Below are positions 1 through 9,040 of a stretch of DNA of 64,000 bases, in pieces. Source of the stretch: Prevotellaceae bacterium. Lineage in GTDB: Bacteria; Bacteroidota; Bacteroidia; Bacteroidales; Paludibacteraceae. The notes under the pieces were generated by a model. The model made no database searches. It was not told the DNA's origin and saw only the letters and a program-made list of their open reading frames with translations. Position numbers and translations under genes: made by a program. The first letter of the stretch is position 1; each line of letters starts with the position of its first letter. The stretch lies in NCBI GenBank assembly GCA_020636675.1, contig JACJXK010000006.1, positions 30,019 through 94,018 of the forward strand, read 5' to 3'.

Positions 1-2
1 CC

Positions 3-2669
3 CGCCTCGACAAAGCCACCGGAGAGATAACGAGCACGGACAACTGCGACGCAGACCCATTCTCTAACAAAAACTCAAAGTTCATCACCCATCTGATGAA
101 AGACAGCGAAGGATGGCTGTGGATCAGTTCAAGTGAAGGTCTACGCAAATATAAGGACGGCCGGCAAATGAAGTTTCCCTACTCCGAAAAGCCGGGAGAC
201 CTTTCGCAAAACCAGATTACCATGTGCTACGAAGATTCGAAGAAGAGGATTTGGGTGGTGACAAGCACCGGAGGTCTGGCCCGCTACGACAGGAAAGTGA
301 ACTCTTTCGTAAACTACTGCAAAGAAACGGACATTCCCGAAAATTTGAAATTCATCATAGAAGACAACCATCAGAATCTGTGGATAGGCAGCCAAGACGA
401 AATCATACAGTTCAATCCCGACCTGAAGATTCTGAAACATTACGATATAAAGAAGGAACTGGAGAAAAACTTCCTTTATCAAAAATCGGCATACAGAAGT
501 ACGGACGGGAAGATATACATCGGCTCCAACAATGGCATGTTCAAGTTCAACCCTCAGAGTCTGGAAAAGAAGGATAAAGCTCCCAAAATTTATCTGAAAG
601 GGCTCTACATCTGGGACAAGAAACAAGAGGCGGGCAAATCCGAGATATTAAAACATGCACTAGACTATACGGACACCATCCGACTCAACCATGAACAGAA
701 CTATTTCTCCATCGAATACGTAGGCATCGACCTCGAAAAATCGGGAACTCTCCATTACTCCTATTTTCTAAAGGGACTCCACCACGAATGGACAGAAGCC
801 AACACAGAGAGGAAGGCCTCCTTCACCAACTTGGAGCCAGGCACTTATACCTTCTTCGCAAAGGTAAAGAGCAACGACGGGCAACTATACCAACTACAGA
901 AACCGCTCACCATCATCATATTGCCACCCTGGTGGCAGACATGGTGGTTTCGTTCTCTATCCGTCCTCACGGCCATAGCGACCATCTTCCTCTTTTTCAG
1001 AATCAGGCTGCGCAATCTCCAAAGGCAAAAGGAAAGGCTTGAGAACCTCGTGGAGGAACGGACACAAGAACTACGACAAAAGAACGAAGAGATAAACAAG
1101 CAGAAAGAGAGCGTAGAATCCAAGAACAAAGAACTAGACGAGACACTAAGTCTCAAAGACAGGATTTTGTCCATCATAGCCCACGACCTGAAGAATCCGG
1201 TCACCGCCATCGTCGGCATGCTTTCATTCCTTTCCGAGAACAGGAAGGCAGACGAGCAGGAAAGCAAACTATTCACAGACATCACCATAGCCGCACAAAA
1301 GCTTCAGGAACAGATGGACAACATATTGCAATGGGCCAGAATCCAAACAAAAGAGATATTCTATTCACCCAAAGACATCTCCATTGCAGCCCAGACGAAA
1401 GACTCACTTTCGCTACTTCAAGGCCTGGCAACAAGCAAACGGATATCCGTCTGCGTAAGCAACACAGCCAAGCACTGCGCCTATGCCGACGAAAGGATGA
1501 TTGCCACCGTCATCAGAAACCTCATCAACAACGCCATAAAGTTCACCAACAATGGAGGAAAGATAGAAATCAGAATAGAAGACACGGAAAACCATGTGTT
1601 CTTCTGCATCAAGGACAACGGAGTGGGAATAGGGAAAGAGAAGTTGGATAAAATTTTCGAGAAAGACTTCAACGCCTCCTCTTGCGGAACCAACAACGAA
1701 AAGGGATCCGGACTCGGACTGAAAATATGCCACGACTTTACCATTTCCAACAAAGGAACGATAGAGATAACAAGCACAGAAGAAGAAGGCACTTCCATCC
1801 GGATAATGCTGCCGATAGGCAAACCCATCAATGCGGAAGAGGACGACAAGCCGGAAACAGAGCTCACATTGGAAAAGAACAAGAACTATATGAAGAGCAA
1901 AAGGCACTCCATCCTTATCGTAGACGACAACCACGACATACTCTCCTATCTGACCCTTTTGCTCCAAAACGACTTCGAGATAGAGAAAGCCAGCGACGGC
2001 GAGATGGCTCTCGACATGGCGATGAAGTCCGTGCCAGACATTATCATATCAGACGTCGTCATGCCGAAAATGGACGGCAAAGAACTTTGCGCACAGATAA
2101 AGAGCAACCTGCTAACCCAACACATTCCGGTAGTGCTGCTCACCTCCGAAGACTCGGCCAACAGCCAAATAGAGGGTCTGAAAATAGGAGCCGACGACTA
2201 CATCACAAAACCATTTGACGGCAACATCCTTTTAGCCAAGATACACACACTACTACGAAACAGAGAGTTACAGCTGCAACACTTGAGAAACAGCATACTA
2301 AAAGCACCGGAGGGCGACATGCCGGAAAGCAAAGACGACGCCTTCCTACGGAAAATCACGGAAGTATTGCAGCAAAACATTTCAGAGTCCAACCTCTCGG
2401 TCGAATTCATCGCCGAGAAAACAGCCCTCAGCCGCGTGCAACTATTCCGAAAATTCAAGGCAATAACAGGCTGTTCCCCATCAGAGTTTATCAAAAACTA
2501 CCGGCTACAATATGCCGCCACGCTTTTGAAGAGCGGCAAATACTCCGTAGCCGACGTGGCATACGAAGTGGGCTTCTCCGACCCAAAATATTTCGGCAGC
2601 TGCTTTTCCGAAAAGTTCAACATGGCGCCATCCGTATTTGCCAAACAGAACAAGACCGAACAAAAATAA
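3..2669 (+). CDS. Hybrid two-component system sensor/AraC-type regulator, 5' truncated by window
   Basis: The frame is open from the window edge, so the N-terminal periplasmic part is missing. Remaining domains in order: the last two-component-propeller blades (motifs such as GWLWISS and NLWIGS), a Y_Y_Y domain, one membrane segment near bases 930-1010 (WWQTWWFRSLSV), a coiled linker, HisKA with the phospho-acceptor His in AHDLKNP, HATPase_c (NLINNAIKFT, DNGVGIG, GSGLGL), a receiver (ILIVDDN, acceptor Asp in IIISDVVMP, Lys in TKPFD) and a C-terminal AraC-type helix-turn-helix (VADVAYEVGFSDPKYF). In Bacteroidales such one-protein phosphorelays sense a glycan fragment in the periplasm and activate a neighbouring polysaccharide utilisation locus. 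No such locus is visible here, so the target is probably left of the window. The family assignment is secure; the ligand is unknown. Confidence 0.95.
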   Translation, partial: RLDKATGEITSTDNCDADPFSNKNSKFITHLMKDSEGWLWISSSEGLRKYKDGRQMKFPYSEKPGDLSQNQITMCYEDSKKRIWVVTSTGGLARYDRKVNSFVNYCKETDIPENLKFIIEDNHQNLWIGSQDEIIQFNPDLKILKHYDIKKELEKNFLYQKSAYRSTDGKIYIGSNNGMFKFNPQSLEKKDKAPKIYLKGLYIWDKKQEAGKSEILKHALDYTDTIRLNHEQNYFSIEYVGIDLEKSGTLHYSYFLKGLHHEWTEANTERKASFTNLEPGTYTFFAKVKSNDGQLYQLQKPLTIIILPPWWQTWWFRSLSVLTAIATIFLFFRIRLRNLQRQKERLENLVEERTQELRQKNEEINKQKESVESKNKELDETLSLKDRILSIIAHDLKNPVTAIVGMLSFLSENRKADEQESKLFTDITIAAQKLQEQMDNILQWARIQTKEIFYSPKDISIAAQTKDSLSLLQGLATSKRISVCVSNTAKHCAYADERMIATVIRNLINNAIKFTNNGGKIEIRIEDTENHVFFCIKDNGVGIGKEKLDKIFEKDFNASSCGTNNEKGSGLGLKICHDFTISNKGTIEITSTEEEGTSIRIMLPIGKPINAEEDDKPETELTLEKNKNYMKSKRHSILIVDDNHDILSYLTLLLQNDFEIEKASDGEMALDMAMKSVPDIIISDVVMPKMDGKELCAQIKSNLLTQHIPVVLLTSEDSANSQIEGLKIGADDYITKPFDGNILLAKIHTLLRNRELQLQHLRNSILKAPEGDMPESKDDAFLRKITEVLQQNISESNLSVEFIAEKTALSRVQLFRKFKAITGCSPSEFIKNYRLQYAATLLKSGKYSVADVAYEVGFSDPKYFGSCFSEKFNMAPSVFAKQNKTEQK

Positions 2670-2849
2670 AGAGGAGACTTCTAATGAAGATTTCAGAAGC
2701 CACATCCATCGATAGCGACGATTTCCGGAGGCTTCATCCATGCGTCTATCCTTACCTGCAAAGGATGGTTTCAACAACATCACCTTCCTTATTATAAAAA
2801 AAGGAAGCCCACAGATTTACAAGTTTCACTATCTTTCAATTTTTATCTG

Positions 2850-2857
2850 TATATTTG
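2850..2857 (+). promoter_or_regulatory. Candidate Bacteroidota -7 box for frr
   Basis: TATATTTG matches the TAnnTTTG -7 consensus of the primary sigma factor of Bacteroidota, 26 bases before the frr ATG. No good TTTG -33 element stands at the usual ~19-base spacing, so this is a half-supported call. Transcription would start near 2864. Confidence 0.45.
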
Positions 2858-2883
2858 CGCAAAATAAAAAAATAAAGAATAAT

Positions 2884-3444
2884 ATGGCAGATATAAAAAC
2901 CTATTTCAAAACGGCAGAAGACAAAATGGGCAACGTACTGGTCCACCTTGATGACGCTTTGGCACACATCAGAGCCGGGAAGGCAAACGTTCGTATTCTC
3001 GACCCCGTAAAAATCGACTATTACGGAAGCGTAGTTCCATTATCCAACGTGGCAACCATCACTACTCCAGATGCCCGCACCATCGTCATCCAACCTTGGG
3101 AGAAGAAGCTCATCTCCGAGATAGAGAAAGCCATCATGAACTCAGAAGTCGGAATCACACCGGAAAACAACGGTGAAGTGATAAGACTCGCCATTCCGAC
3201 ATTAACAGAGGAGAGACGTAAGACATTGGCAAAACAAGTCAAGAGCGAAGGCGAAGAGGCGAAGATAAGCATCAGAAACGCACGTAGAGACGCCATCGAC
3301 GCACTGAAGAAGGAGATAAAGAACGGACTGGCCGAAGACGAAGAGAAAGACGCAGAAGGCGAAGTTCAGAAAATACACGACAAGTTCATCAAGAAAGTGG
3401 ACGAGATGCTTGCCCTTAAAGAGAAAGAAATCATGACCGTATAA
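2884..3444 (+). CDS. frr: Ribosome recycling factor
   Basis: The 186-residue product has the full length of RRF. It acts with EF-G in the cytoplasm to split post-termination ribosomes. Recognisable family sections are the N-terminal helix with LDDALAHIRAGKANVRILDPV, the beta-domain stretch PWEKKLISEIEKAI, LAIPTLTEERRK, and the C-terminal helix with VRNARRDA-like IRNARRDA. The frame remains open 48 codons upstream, but the ATG at 2884 gives the canonical N-terminus and follows the candidate -7 box, so I use it. A likely intrinsic terminator follows the stop, separating frr from rsgA. Confidence 0.98.
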   Translation: MADIKTYFKTAEDKMGNVLVHLDDALAHIRAGKANVRILDPVKIDYYGSVVPLSNVATITTPDARTIVIQPWEKKLISEIEKAIMNSEVGITPENNGEVIRLAIPTLTEERRKTLAKQVKSEGEEAKISIRNARRDAIDALKKEIKNGLAEDEEKDAEGEVQKIHDKFIKKVDEMLALKEKEIMTV

Positions 3445-3474
3445 GGCATGATTCCGACCCTCATAAAACAGAAT

Positions 3475-3517
3475 GCAGGAGATTGTATGGAAATACACCA
3501 TGCAACCTTCTGCTTTT
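3475..3517 (+). terminator. Probable intrinsic terminator after frr
   Basis: An imperfect 16-bp stem (3475-3490 with 3498-3513; one mismatch and two G-U pairs) with a 7-base loop is followed by TTTT. It lies 30 bases after the frr stop and before rsgA on the same strand. Confidence 0.55.
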
Positions 3518-3568
3518 CTTATTTAATAGAGAACAAAAACCAACGTCACAGAAAGAATCCGAAAAGAG

Positions 3569-4492
3569 ATGCAAGGTTTAGTGATTAGAAACACAGGCAG
3601 CTATTATCAGGTAAGGACTCCGGAAGGGGATGTCTACGACTGCAAAATAAAAGGTTCCTTTCGAATCAAAGGAATCAAGAGCACCAACCCCTTGGCGGCA
3701 GGAGACCATGTCACCTTCGACTTGACGCACGAGGGCACCGGACTCATCTCCGAAATCGGGGACCGGAAGAACTACATAGTCAGAAAGCCATCCAACCTAT
3801 CCAAACAGCTTCACATCATTGCCGCCAATGTAGATTTGGCCCTTCTGATTGTGACCGTCAACCATCCGGAGACTGCGACCACCTTCATCGACAGATTTCT
3901 CGCCACCTGCGAAGCCTACCGCGTACCGGCCAAGATAGTAATAAACAAGATGGACCGCTACACGGACGAAGAGATTGAATACACAAAAGCCTTGTGTACT
4001 CTCTACGAAAGCATCGGCTACCAGTGCCTCACCACTTCCGCCAGCACCATGGACGGCATAGACGCCGTCAGGCAACTGCTATCCGGCAAAGTGACACTGC
4101 TATCCGGCAACTCCGGCGTAGGCAAATCGTCCATCATCAACGCCATCTCGCCCATGTTCAAAGCAAAGACAGGCATACTCTCCAAGTGCTACGACAAAGG
4201 AATGCACACCACTACATTTTCGGAGATGTACGAGTTGGACAACGAGAGCTACATCATAGACACACCCGGCATCAAAGGCTTCGGAACCATCGACTTCCAA
4301 AAAGAAGAGGTAGGCCACTTCTTCCCTGAAATATTCAAGGAATCCGACAAATGCAAATTCGGGAACTGCACACACACGCACGAACCCGAATGTGCCGTAT
4401 TGAAGGCCGTAGAAGAACACAGAATAAGTCAATCCCGCTACACCAGTTATCTGAGCATAATGGGCGATGCGGAAGAAAGCAAATACAGATAG
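3569..4492 (+). CDS. rsgA: Ribosome small-subunit-dependent GTPase A
   Basis: Circularly permuted GTPase (307 residues) that helps late maturation of the 30S subunit. An N-terminal OB-fold (GLVIRNTGSYYQV) is followed by the permuted G motifs: G4 NKMD, G5-like STSAST region, G1 GNSGVGKSSIINA and G3 DTPGIKGFG. The C-terminal zinc motif is present as C-K-F-G-N-C-T-H-x-H-E-P-E-C. Length and motif order are typical. The next gene begins 12 bases downstream of the stop, so the two are likely co-transcribed. Confidence 0.97.
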   Translation: MQGLVIRNTGSYYQVRTPEGDVYDCKIKGSFRIKGIKSTNPLAAGDHVTFDLTHEGTGLISEIGDRKNYIVRKPSNLSKQLHIIAANVDLALLIVTVNHPETATTFIDRFLATCEAYRVPAKIVINKMDRYTDEEIEYTKALCTLYESIGYQCLTTSASTMDGIDAVRQLLSGKVTLLSGNSGVGKSSIINAISPMFKAKTGILSKCYDKGMHTTTFSEMYELDNESYIIDTPGIKGFGTIDFQKEEVGHFFPEIFKESDKCKFGNCTHTHEPECAVLKAVEEHRISQSRYTSYLSIMGDAEESKYR

Positions 4493-4504
4493 AAACACTT
4501 GGCC

Positions 4505-5695
4505 ATGAAGGTGAATTACGACAATTTCAACAACATAAAATATATACTTGCAGCCTTCGCCGTTGCCATCATCTCACTATCCGTCTACTATTCGGGACAT
4601 TTGGCCAACGACATGTCCAAAGAAGAGCGGAAACGAATAGAGCTATGGGCCGAGGCCACCCGCCAACTGGTCTACGACGACAATACAGACCTCTCCTTCA
4701 TCCTAAAGGTCATAGAAGGCAACACCAACATACCCGTCGTCATCGCCGACAAGGCAGGAAACGTGTACATGCACAGGAACATATCCACACCAGAAAAGGA
4801 TGCGGACAAATTTCTAAAAGAGAAAGTCGACGAATTCAAGAACGTGCATGACCCCATAAAAATACAGCTGGACGAAAACACGACACACTACCTCTACTAC
4901 GACAACTCCACGCTGCTCAAGCAGCTGGCTTACTTTCCTTTTGTACAATGGGGCATCATCAGTTCCTTCTGTCTCATCATCTTCTACGTATTCACCAGTG
5001 CCAAGAAGGCGGAACAAGACCGAGTGTGGGTAGGACTATCCAAAGAGACCGCACACCAACTAGGCACGCCCATCTCGTCGCTTCTCGCTTGGGTGGAGAT
5101 ACTCAAGAGCAACGGCGTGGAGCCCGAACTCATGCCCGAGATAGAAAAGGACGTGAACCGGCTACGTACCATCGCCGAACGATTTTCGAAGATAGGATCC
5201 ATCCCAGAGAAAGAAAATATATGTCTCAACACGCTACTCGACAACTCCTTAGCTTATATGCGAAAAAGGACTTCGAACAAAATAGCCATCTCCTGCGTTT
5301 ATGACATGCAATCACCAACATATATCAGGTTGAGCAAGCCTCTATTCGAATGGGTCATCGAGAACCTTTGCAAAAACGCCATCGACGCCATGGACGGAGA
5401 GGGACGGATTGACGTTCACGTATTCGAGAAAGAAGACAAGATAGGCATTGACATACAAGATACAGGTAAGGGCATTGCAAAATCCAAGTTCAAGACCGTA
5501 TTCAAACCCGGTTATACCACCAAGAAGAGAGGATGGGGTCTTGGGCTTTCATTAGTCAAACGCATAATAGAAGAATATCATGAGGGGAAAATATTTGTCA
5601 AGAAGTCGGAACAGAACAAAGGTACGACATTCAGAATATTATTGAAAAAAGAGAGTTCGGACACAAAAAATGCGACAAAAAACATTTTTAAATAG
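4505..5695 (+). CDS. Membrane sensor histidine kinase (possibly PorY-like)
   Basis: A 396-residue kinase with two membrane segments (about residues 12-30 and 145-163) enclosing a ~110-residue periplasmic sensor region with no motif I recognise. The presumed phospho-acceptor is His184 in ETAHQLGTPISSL. The ATP-binding domain has NLCKNAIDAM (N box), DTGKGIA (G1) and GWGLGLSLVKRI (G2). There is no receiver and no adjacent response regulator, so it is an orphan kinase. I use the ATG at 4505 rather than the in-frame TTG at 4499. The layout and the HQLGTP acceptor motif recall PorY, the T9SS-controlling kinase of Porphyromonas; that link is inference. It probably forms a transcription unit with rsgA. 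Confidence 0.9.
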   Translation: MKVNYDNFNNIKYILAAFAVAIISLSVYYSGHLANDMSKEERKRIELWAEATRQLVYDDNTDLSFILKVIEGNTNIPVVIADKAGNVYMHRNISTPEKDADKFLKEKVDEFKNVHDPIKIQLDENTTHYLYYDNSTLLKQLAYFPFVQWGIISSFCLIIFYVFTSAKKAEQDRVWVGLSKETAHQLGTPISSLLAWVEILKSNGVEPELMPEIEKDVNRLRTIAERFSKIGSIPEKENICLNTLLDNSLAYMRKRTSNKIAISCVYDMQSPTYIRLSKPLFEWVIENLCKNAIDAMDGEGRIDVHVFEKEDKIGIDIQDTGKGIAKSKFKTVFKPGYTTKKRGWGLGLSLVKRIIEEYHEGKIFVKKSEQNKGTTFRILLKKESSDTKNATKNIFK

Positions 5696-5790
5696 CATTT
5701 AAAGAATTAACAATCAAAGAATTAATAAATTATCTACAAAAAAGCAAAGAAAAATAGCGACACAAAGAGTTTTTGTATTGCTAAATTTTG

Positions 5791-5798
5791 TAATTTTG
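5791..5798 (+). promoter_or_regulatory. Candidate -7 box for the DUF177-rpmF unit
   Basis: TAATTTTG fits TAnnTTTG and stands 25 bases before the GTG start of the DUF177 gene. A TTTG at 5772-5775 is only 15 bases upstream, shorter than the usual ~19, so the -33 element is uncertain. Confidence 0.5.
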
Positions 5799-5823
5799 CA
5801 GAGTTTTAAAAGGCCATACGAAA

Positions 5824-6423
5824 GTGGGAAAATTCAGTGTTTACAACATTCCATTGAAAGACCTCTCCAAAGGGACTCACAACTACGAGTTCAATTTGGA
5901 CAACGTCTATTTCAAAAACATAGAAGGCGACGAGGTTCAGAAAGGGAATGTAAAGGCAATAGTAGAAGTCACAAGGACGTCTCAGTCTTTTGAAATAAAT
6001 TTTGACATCAAAGGAGTAATTCAGATTCCGTGCGACAGATGTCTAGATGACATGGATCAGGAGATCGACACACAAAATCAACTGACGGTCAAATTCGGAA
6101 GCGAATATGCAGAAGAGAGCGACAAGATAATTGTCGTACCAGAAGAAGAGGGAGAGATTAACCTCGCTTGGTTTCTCTATGAATTCATCGCACTGAACAT
6201 TCCTATCAGGCACGTACATCCTGCAGGCAAATGTACAAAAAGCATGGTTTCCAAGCTGAAAAAGCACTTGGCTCATGACAAAAACGAGGAAGAGGAATCT
6301 ATCGACTTTTTAGACGATGAAGATTTGGACATCGAGGAAAGTGAGACAGGAGAGGAAGAGTCAAAAACAGATCCTCGTTGGGACGGTTTAAAGAAATTAA
6401 TAACAGAAGATAATAATAACTAA
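5824..6423 (+). CDS. YceD/DUF177 family protein
   Basis: A 199-residue protein of the DUF177 (YceD) family, whose gene nearly always precedes rpmF. The family's cysteine pair is seen in IPCDRCLDDMD, and the second half carries INLAWFLYEFIALNIPIRHVHPAGKC. The C-terminus (about residues 145-190) is strongly acidic, ending DPRWDGLKKL, a typical finish for this family. Related proteins are linked to 23S rRNA or L32 metabolism; the precise biochemical role is not settled. The start is GTG, chosen because it follows the candidate promoter. rpmF begins 17 bases after the stop. Confidence 0.9.
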   Translation: MGKFSVYNIPLKDLSKGTHNYEFNLDNVYFKNIEGDEVQKGNVKAIVEVTRTSQSFEINFDIKGVIQIPCDRCLDDMDQEIDTQNQLTVKFGSEYAEESDKIIVVPEEEGEINLAWFLYEFIALNIPIRHVHPAGKCTKSMVSKLKKHLAHDKNEEEESIDFLDDEDLDIEESETGEEESKTDPRWDGLKKLITEDNNN

Positions 6424-6440
6424 TTAAATTATAGAACAAG

Positions 6441-6626
6441 ATGGCACATCCGAAGCACAGACAATCTAAGACTAGATCAGCCAAGAGAAGAACTCATTAC
6501 AAGGCTGTAGCTCCTACATTGGCAGTATGTCCAAACTGTGGAGCTTTACATTTATACCACACAGTATGTGGAGAATGCGGTTATTACCGTGGCATGGTAG
6601 CTATTGAAAAACCAGCTGCCGTTTAA
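6441..6626 (+). CDS. rpmF: 50S ribosomal protein L32
   Basis: A 61-residue basic protein with the L32 start MAHPKHRQSKTRSAKRRTHYK and a zinc ribbon of two cysteine pairs (CPNCG and CGECG), so it is the zinc-binding form. It follows the DUF177 gene by 17 bases, the conserved yceD-rpmF pair, and is followed by a strong hairpin terminator. Confidence 0.98.
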   Translation: MAHPKHRQSKTRSAKRRTHYKAVAPTLAVCPNCGALHLYHTVCGECGYYRGMVAIEKPAAV

Positions 6627-6653
6627 TTATCGGTAAAATCAAGAAAATAGATA

Positions 6654-6684
6654 GCCTCCCGAATTCTTTCGGGAGGCATATTTT
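6654..6684 (+). terminator. Intrinsic terminator after rpmF
   Basis: A perfect 10-bp stem (GCCTCCCGAA with TTCGGGAGGC, 6654-6663 and 6668-6677) with a 4-base loop is followed by ATATTTT. It begins 27 bases after the rpmF stop. Confidence 0.85.
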
Positions 6685-7138
6685 CGTATATACACCACAC
6701 CTACGTAATCACAAAAACATCTTGGCAAAGTCCAAAACATCTTGTGTGCACACTTTCCAAGCATTGCATTGAGACCGAAACATTCCGCAGAAACAAACAA
6801 GTCATTTTTTTTGACGAATGCCTCGTATCGATTCCATACAAAAAATAAGGTGAAGATGGCAGCTCGCCTTACGGGGAATTCTGAGCCGGACGAACCGGCC
6901 TCAAGAACCGACGCAAGCATCGGTAATGCTCACATCACGAATGCACATGCCTTTTTCGGAACAACAAAGCCAATGGGAATTTCTCCCCGGGAACAAGATT
7001 CCACATACCTAGAAACAGCCGTGTGGCGTTTAATAAGCTCAACTTCGTCACCATCAGAAAAAAAACCAGCACACGATCCCTTTCCATAAAATCAGACCCA
7101 AATAATCATAATTGTTTCTTTTAATACATCTTATTTTA
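6685..7138. other. Unassigned intergenic region of ~450 bp
   Basis: No convincing gene. Open frames exist on both strands, but the minus one runs through the rpmF terminator and neither resembles a known family. Visible structure: a near-repeat of AAAACATCTTG around 6714-6744, a GTCA(T)nTGAC inverted repeat near 6811-6824, GCCGG/CCGGC near 6884-6900 and AGCAT/ATGCT near 6917-6930. It could be a decayed gene or an unknown structured RNA. Confidence 0.3.
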
Positions 7139-7146
7139 TATTTTTG
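7139..7146 (+). promoter_or_regulatory. Candidate -7 box for the amidohydrolase gene
   Basis: TATTTTTG matches TAnnTTTG and abuts the first possible ATG (7147). Transcription would begin near 7153, inside the longest reading frame, which argues for the downstream ATG at 7171 as the real start. Confidence 0.45.
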
Positions 7147-7170
7147 ATGAAAGAAAAAAAAACAACAGAC

Positions 7171-8361
7171 ATGATAAATAGAGACCGCATCTTTGATTTT
7201 GTCGATAAAGACTTACAAAACATACAAAACACATTCAAACACCTACATCAGCACCCAGAGCTGGCATTCAACGAGGTGGAAACTTCCAAATATGTGCGAC
7301 AAGAGCTGAAAAGCCTCAACATCCCGTTCAGGGAGGGATACGCCAAGACCGGAATCTTAGGCGTCTTAAAATGCAAGAATCCGAAAAACAGGATTATCGC
7401 CCTCCGTGCCGACATGGACGCATTGCCCGTCGAAGAAGAGGTAGATATTCCTTACCGGTCCAGAGAGAAGGGCGTGATGCATGCCTGTGGCCACGACGCT
7501 CACACCTCCACACTATTGGGGGTAGCTAAAATATTGTCGTCTCTAAAGGATGAGATGGAAGGCACATTTCTTCTTGTCTTCCAACCAGCAGAGGAACGAT
7601 ATCCAGGAGGAGCCAGCACCATGCTCAAAGAAAACATTTTCGAGGGATACACTCCCAATGTAGTGTTAGGCCTACACGTAATACCCGACATTCCACTCGG
7701 AAAGATAGGTTTCCGTACCGGACTCATCACCGCAGCCACGGACGAGCTACACATCACCGTGCACGGACAAGGCGGACACGCCGCTTTGGTAAGAGACCAC
7801 AACCCCGTCTTGGCTGCCGCCAACCTGCTGATGAAACTGCAAGCAATACCAGACAAACTAGCTCCTGTGAGAGGAGAAACGATACTCGCCTTCGGTCGAT
7901 TCATTGCCGACGGCATCATGAACGTAATCCCCGAACAGGTGAAACTAGACGGAACACTACGTACCCTGGACGAAGAATGGAGAGCAGATGCGCTGCAAAT
8001 AGCGGCAAAGATGGCAAAAGAGGCCACTTCCGAATATGGTTGCAGCTGTGACTTCTGCATCAACCACGGATATCCAAGCGTCATAAACGACGACAGCCTC
8101 AACACTCAGGCCGAAGACTACGCCAAAGAACTTTTGGGGGAAGAAAATGTCACCACATTCGACAAACGAATGACAGGCGAAGATTTCGGATACTTTTCGC
8201 AAAGATACCCATCCCTCTTCTTCAGAGTCGGGATAGGGAGTAAGAAGTTCAACTGCGGAGGAATGCACGCACCAAACTTCGTCGTCGACCCCGACGCACT
8301 TCGTTACACAACAGCATCCATGGCATGGCTGGCCATTAATTTCATGAAAGAAGAGAAATAA
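7171..8361 (+). CDS. M20 family amidohydrolase/peptidase
   Basis: A 396-residue metallohydrolase of the M20D type (N-acyl-amino-acid or hippurate/IAA-conjugate hydrolase-like) that cleaves amide bonds of N-acylated amino acids using two metal ions. Metal-site motifs: LRADMDALPV, MHACGHDAH (Cys and His ligands), FQPAEE (Glu pair), LHVIPDIPLG, the dimerisation-domain GQGGHAA, and a late MTGEDFGYF. It has no signal peptide, so it is cytoplasmic. The frame allows starts at 7144 and 7147; I prefer 7171 because a -7 box overlaps the earlier ones. It is followed 18 bases on by a histidine phosphatase, probably the same unit. The exact substrate cannot be told. Confidence 0.93.
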   Translation: MINRDRIFDFVDKDLQNIQNTFKHLHQHPELAFNEVETSKYVRQELKSLNIPFREGYAKTGILGVLKCKNPKNRIIALRADMDALPVEEEVDIPYRSREKGVMHACGHDAHTSTLLGVAKILSSLKDEMEGTFLLVFQPAEERYPGGASTMLKENIFEGYTPNVVLGLHVIPDIPLGKIGFRTGLITAATDELHITVHGQGGHAALVRDHNPVLAAANLLMKLQAIPDKLAPVRGETILAFGRFIADGIMNVIPEQVKLDGTLRTLDEEWRADALQIAAKMAKEATSEYGCSCDFCINHGYPSVINDDSLNTQAEDYAKELLGEENVTTFDKRMTGEDFGYFSQRYPSLFFRVGIGSKKFNCGGMHAPNFVVDPDALRYTTASMAWLAINFMKEEK

Positions 8362-8379
8362 TCTCAAAAAAACATCAAA

Positions 8380-9003
8380 ATGACAAGACTATACATAACC
8401 CGGCACGGACAGACATTTTGGAACAAAGAGAGAAGGATGCAGGGACAAAGCAACTCCGACCTCACCCCCTTGGGAGAAAAGCAAGCCGTCGCTTTAGGGA
8501 AAAGGATGAAAGATATAGAATTGGACGGAATCTACTCCAGTTCGGCACCGCGCGCGTTACAGACCGCACTGCTGATACGGGGCAACAGACCGCTCGACAT
8601 CATACAAGAAGATGACCTCAGGGAGATGTACCTAGGCAGTTGGCAAGGCAGGTTAACCTCCGAAGTGGAGATGGAAGACCCAGAAATGACGGATAATTTT
8701 TGGCACCATCCGGAAAAATACATCCGCGATGACGCCGAATCCTATTTACAACTAAAAGAACGAGCGGGCAAGAAGATCGAAGAGATAGCAGCGGGCAACA
8801 AAAACAAAAGCATCCTCGTAGTGACTCACGGAGTGGTAATGAAAGCACTTCGCTCCTACTTTCAGAACCAACCCATCTCCGAAATTGCGAACTACCCCAA
8901 ATCACCGATGTCCACATCCCTCAGTATTGTCGAGAAAAGAGACGGAGCATGGAATATCCTTCAATGGAACGACACTGCCCACTATGAATTAATCGAGGAA
9001 TAA
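8380..9003 (+). CDS. Histidine phosphatase family protein
   Basis: A 207-residue member of the phosphoglycerate mutase-like (branch 1) superfamily. The phospho-acceptor histidine is in LYITRHGQTFWN, the second catalytic half in VVTHGVVMKALRSY, and substrate-pocket residues in QGQSNSDLTPLGEKQA and SSAPRALQTA. The length and motif spacing fit small broad-specificity phosphatases (alpha-ribazole phosphatase/GpmB-like). No cobalamin genes are near, so I do not assign a substrate. It starts 18 bases after the amidohydrolase stop. Confidence 0.92.
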   Translation: MTRLYITRHGQTFWNKERRMQGQSNSDLTPLGEKQAVALGKRMKDIELDGIYSSSAPRALQTALLIRGNRPLDIIQEDDLREMYLGSWQGRLTSEVEMEDPEMTDNFWHHPEKYIRDDAESYLQLKERAGKKIEEIAAGNKNKSILVVTHGVVMKALRSYFQNQPISEIANYPKSPMSTSLSIVEKRDGAWNILQWNDTAHYELIEE

Positions 9004-9040
9004 CGAGATACGTATACGAAACCAAGAACATTCATGAAAC

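Noticed and set aside
6639..6920. 93-codon minus-strand open frame downstream of rpmF
   Set aside because: It runs through the rpmF terminator hairpin, shows no family resemblance and has no promoter or start context.
6742..7089. 115-codon plus-strand open frame in the same gap
   Set aside because: Biased, low-information composition with no recognisable motif; overlaps inverted repeats. Treated as chance.
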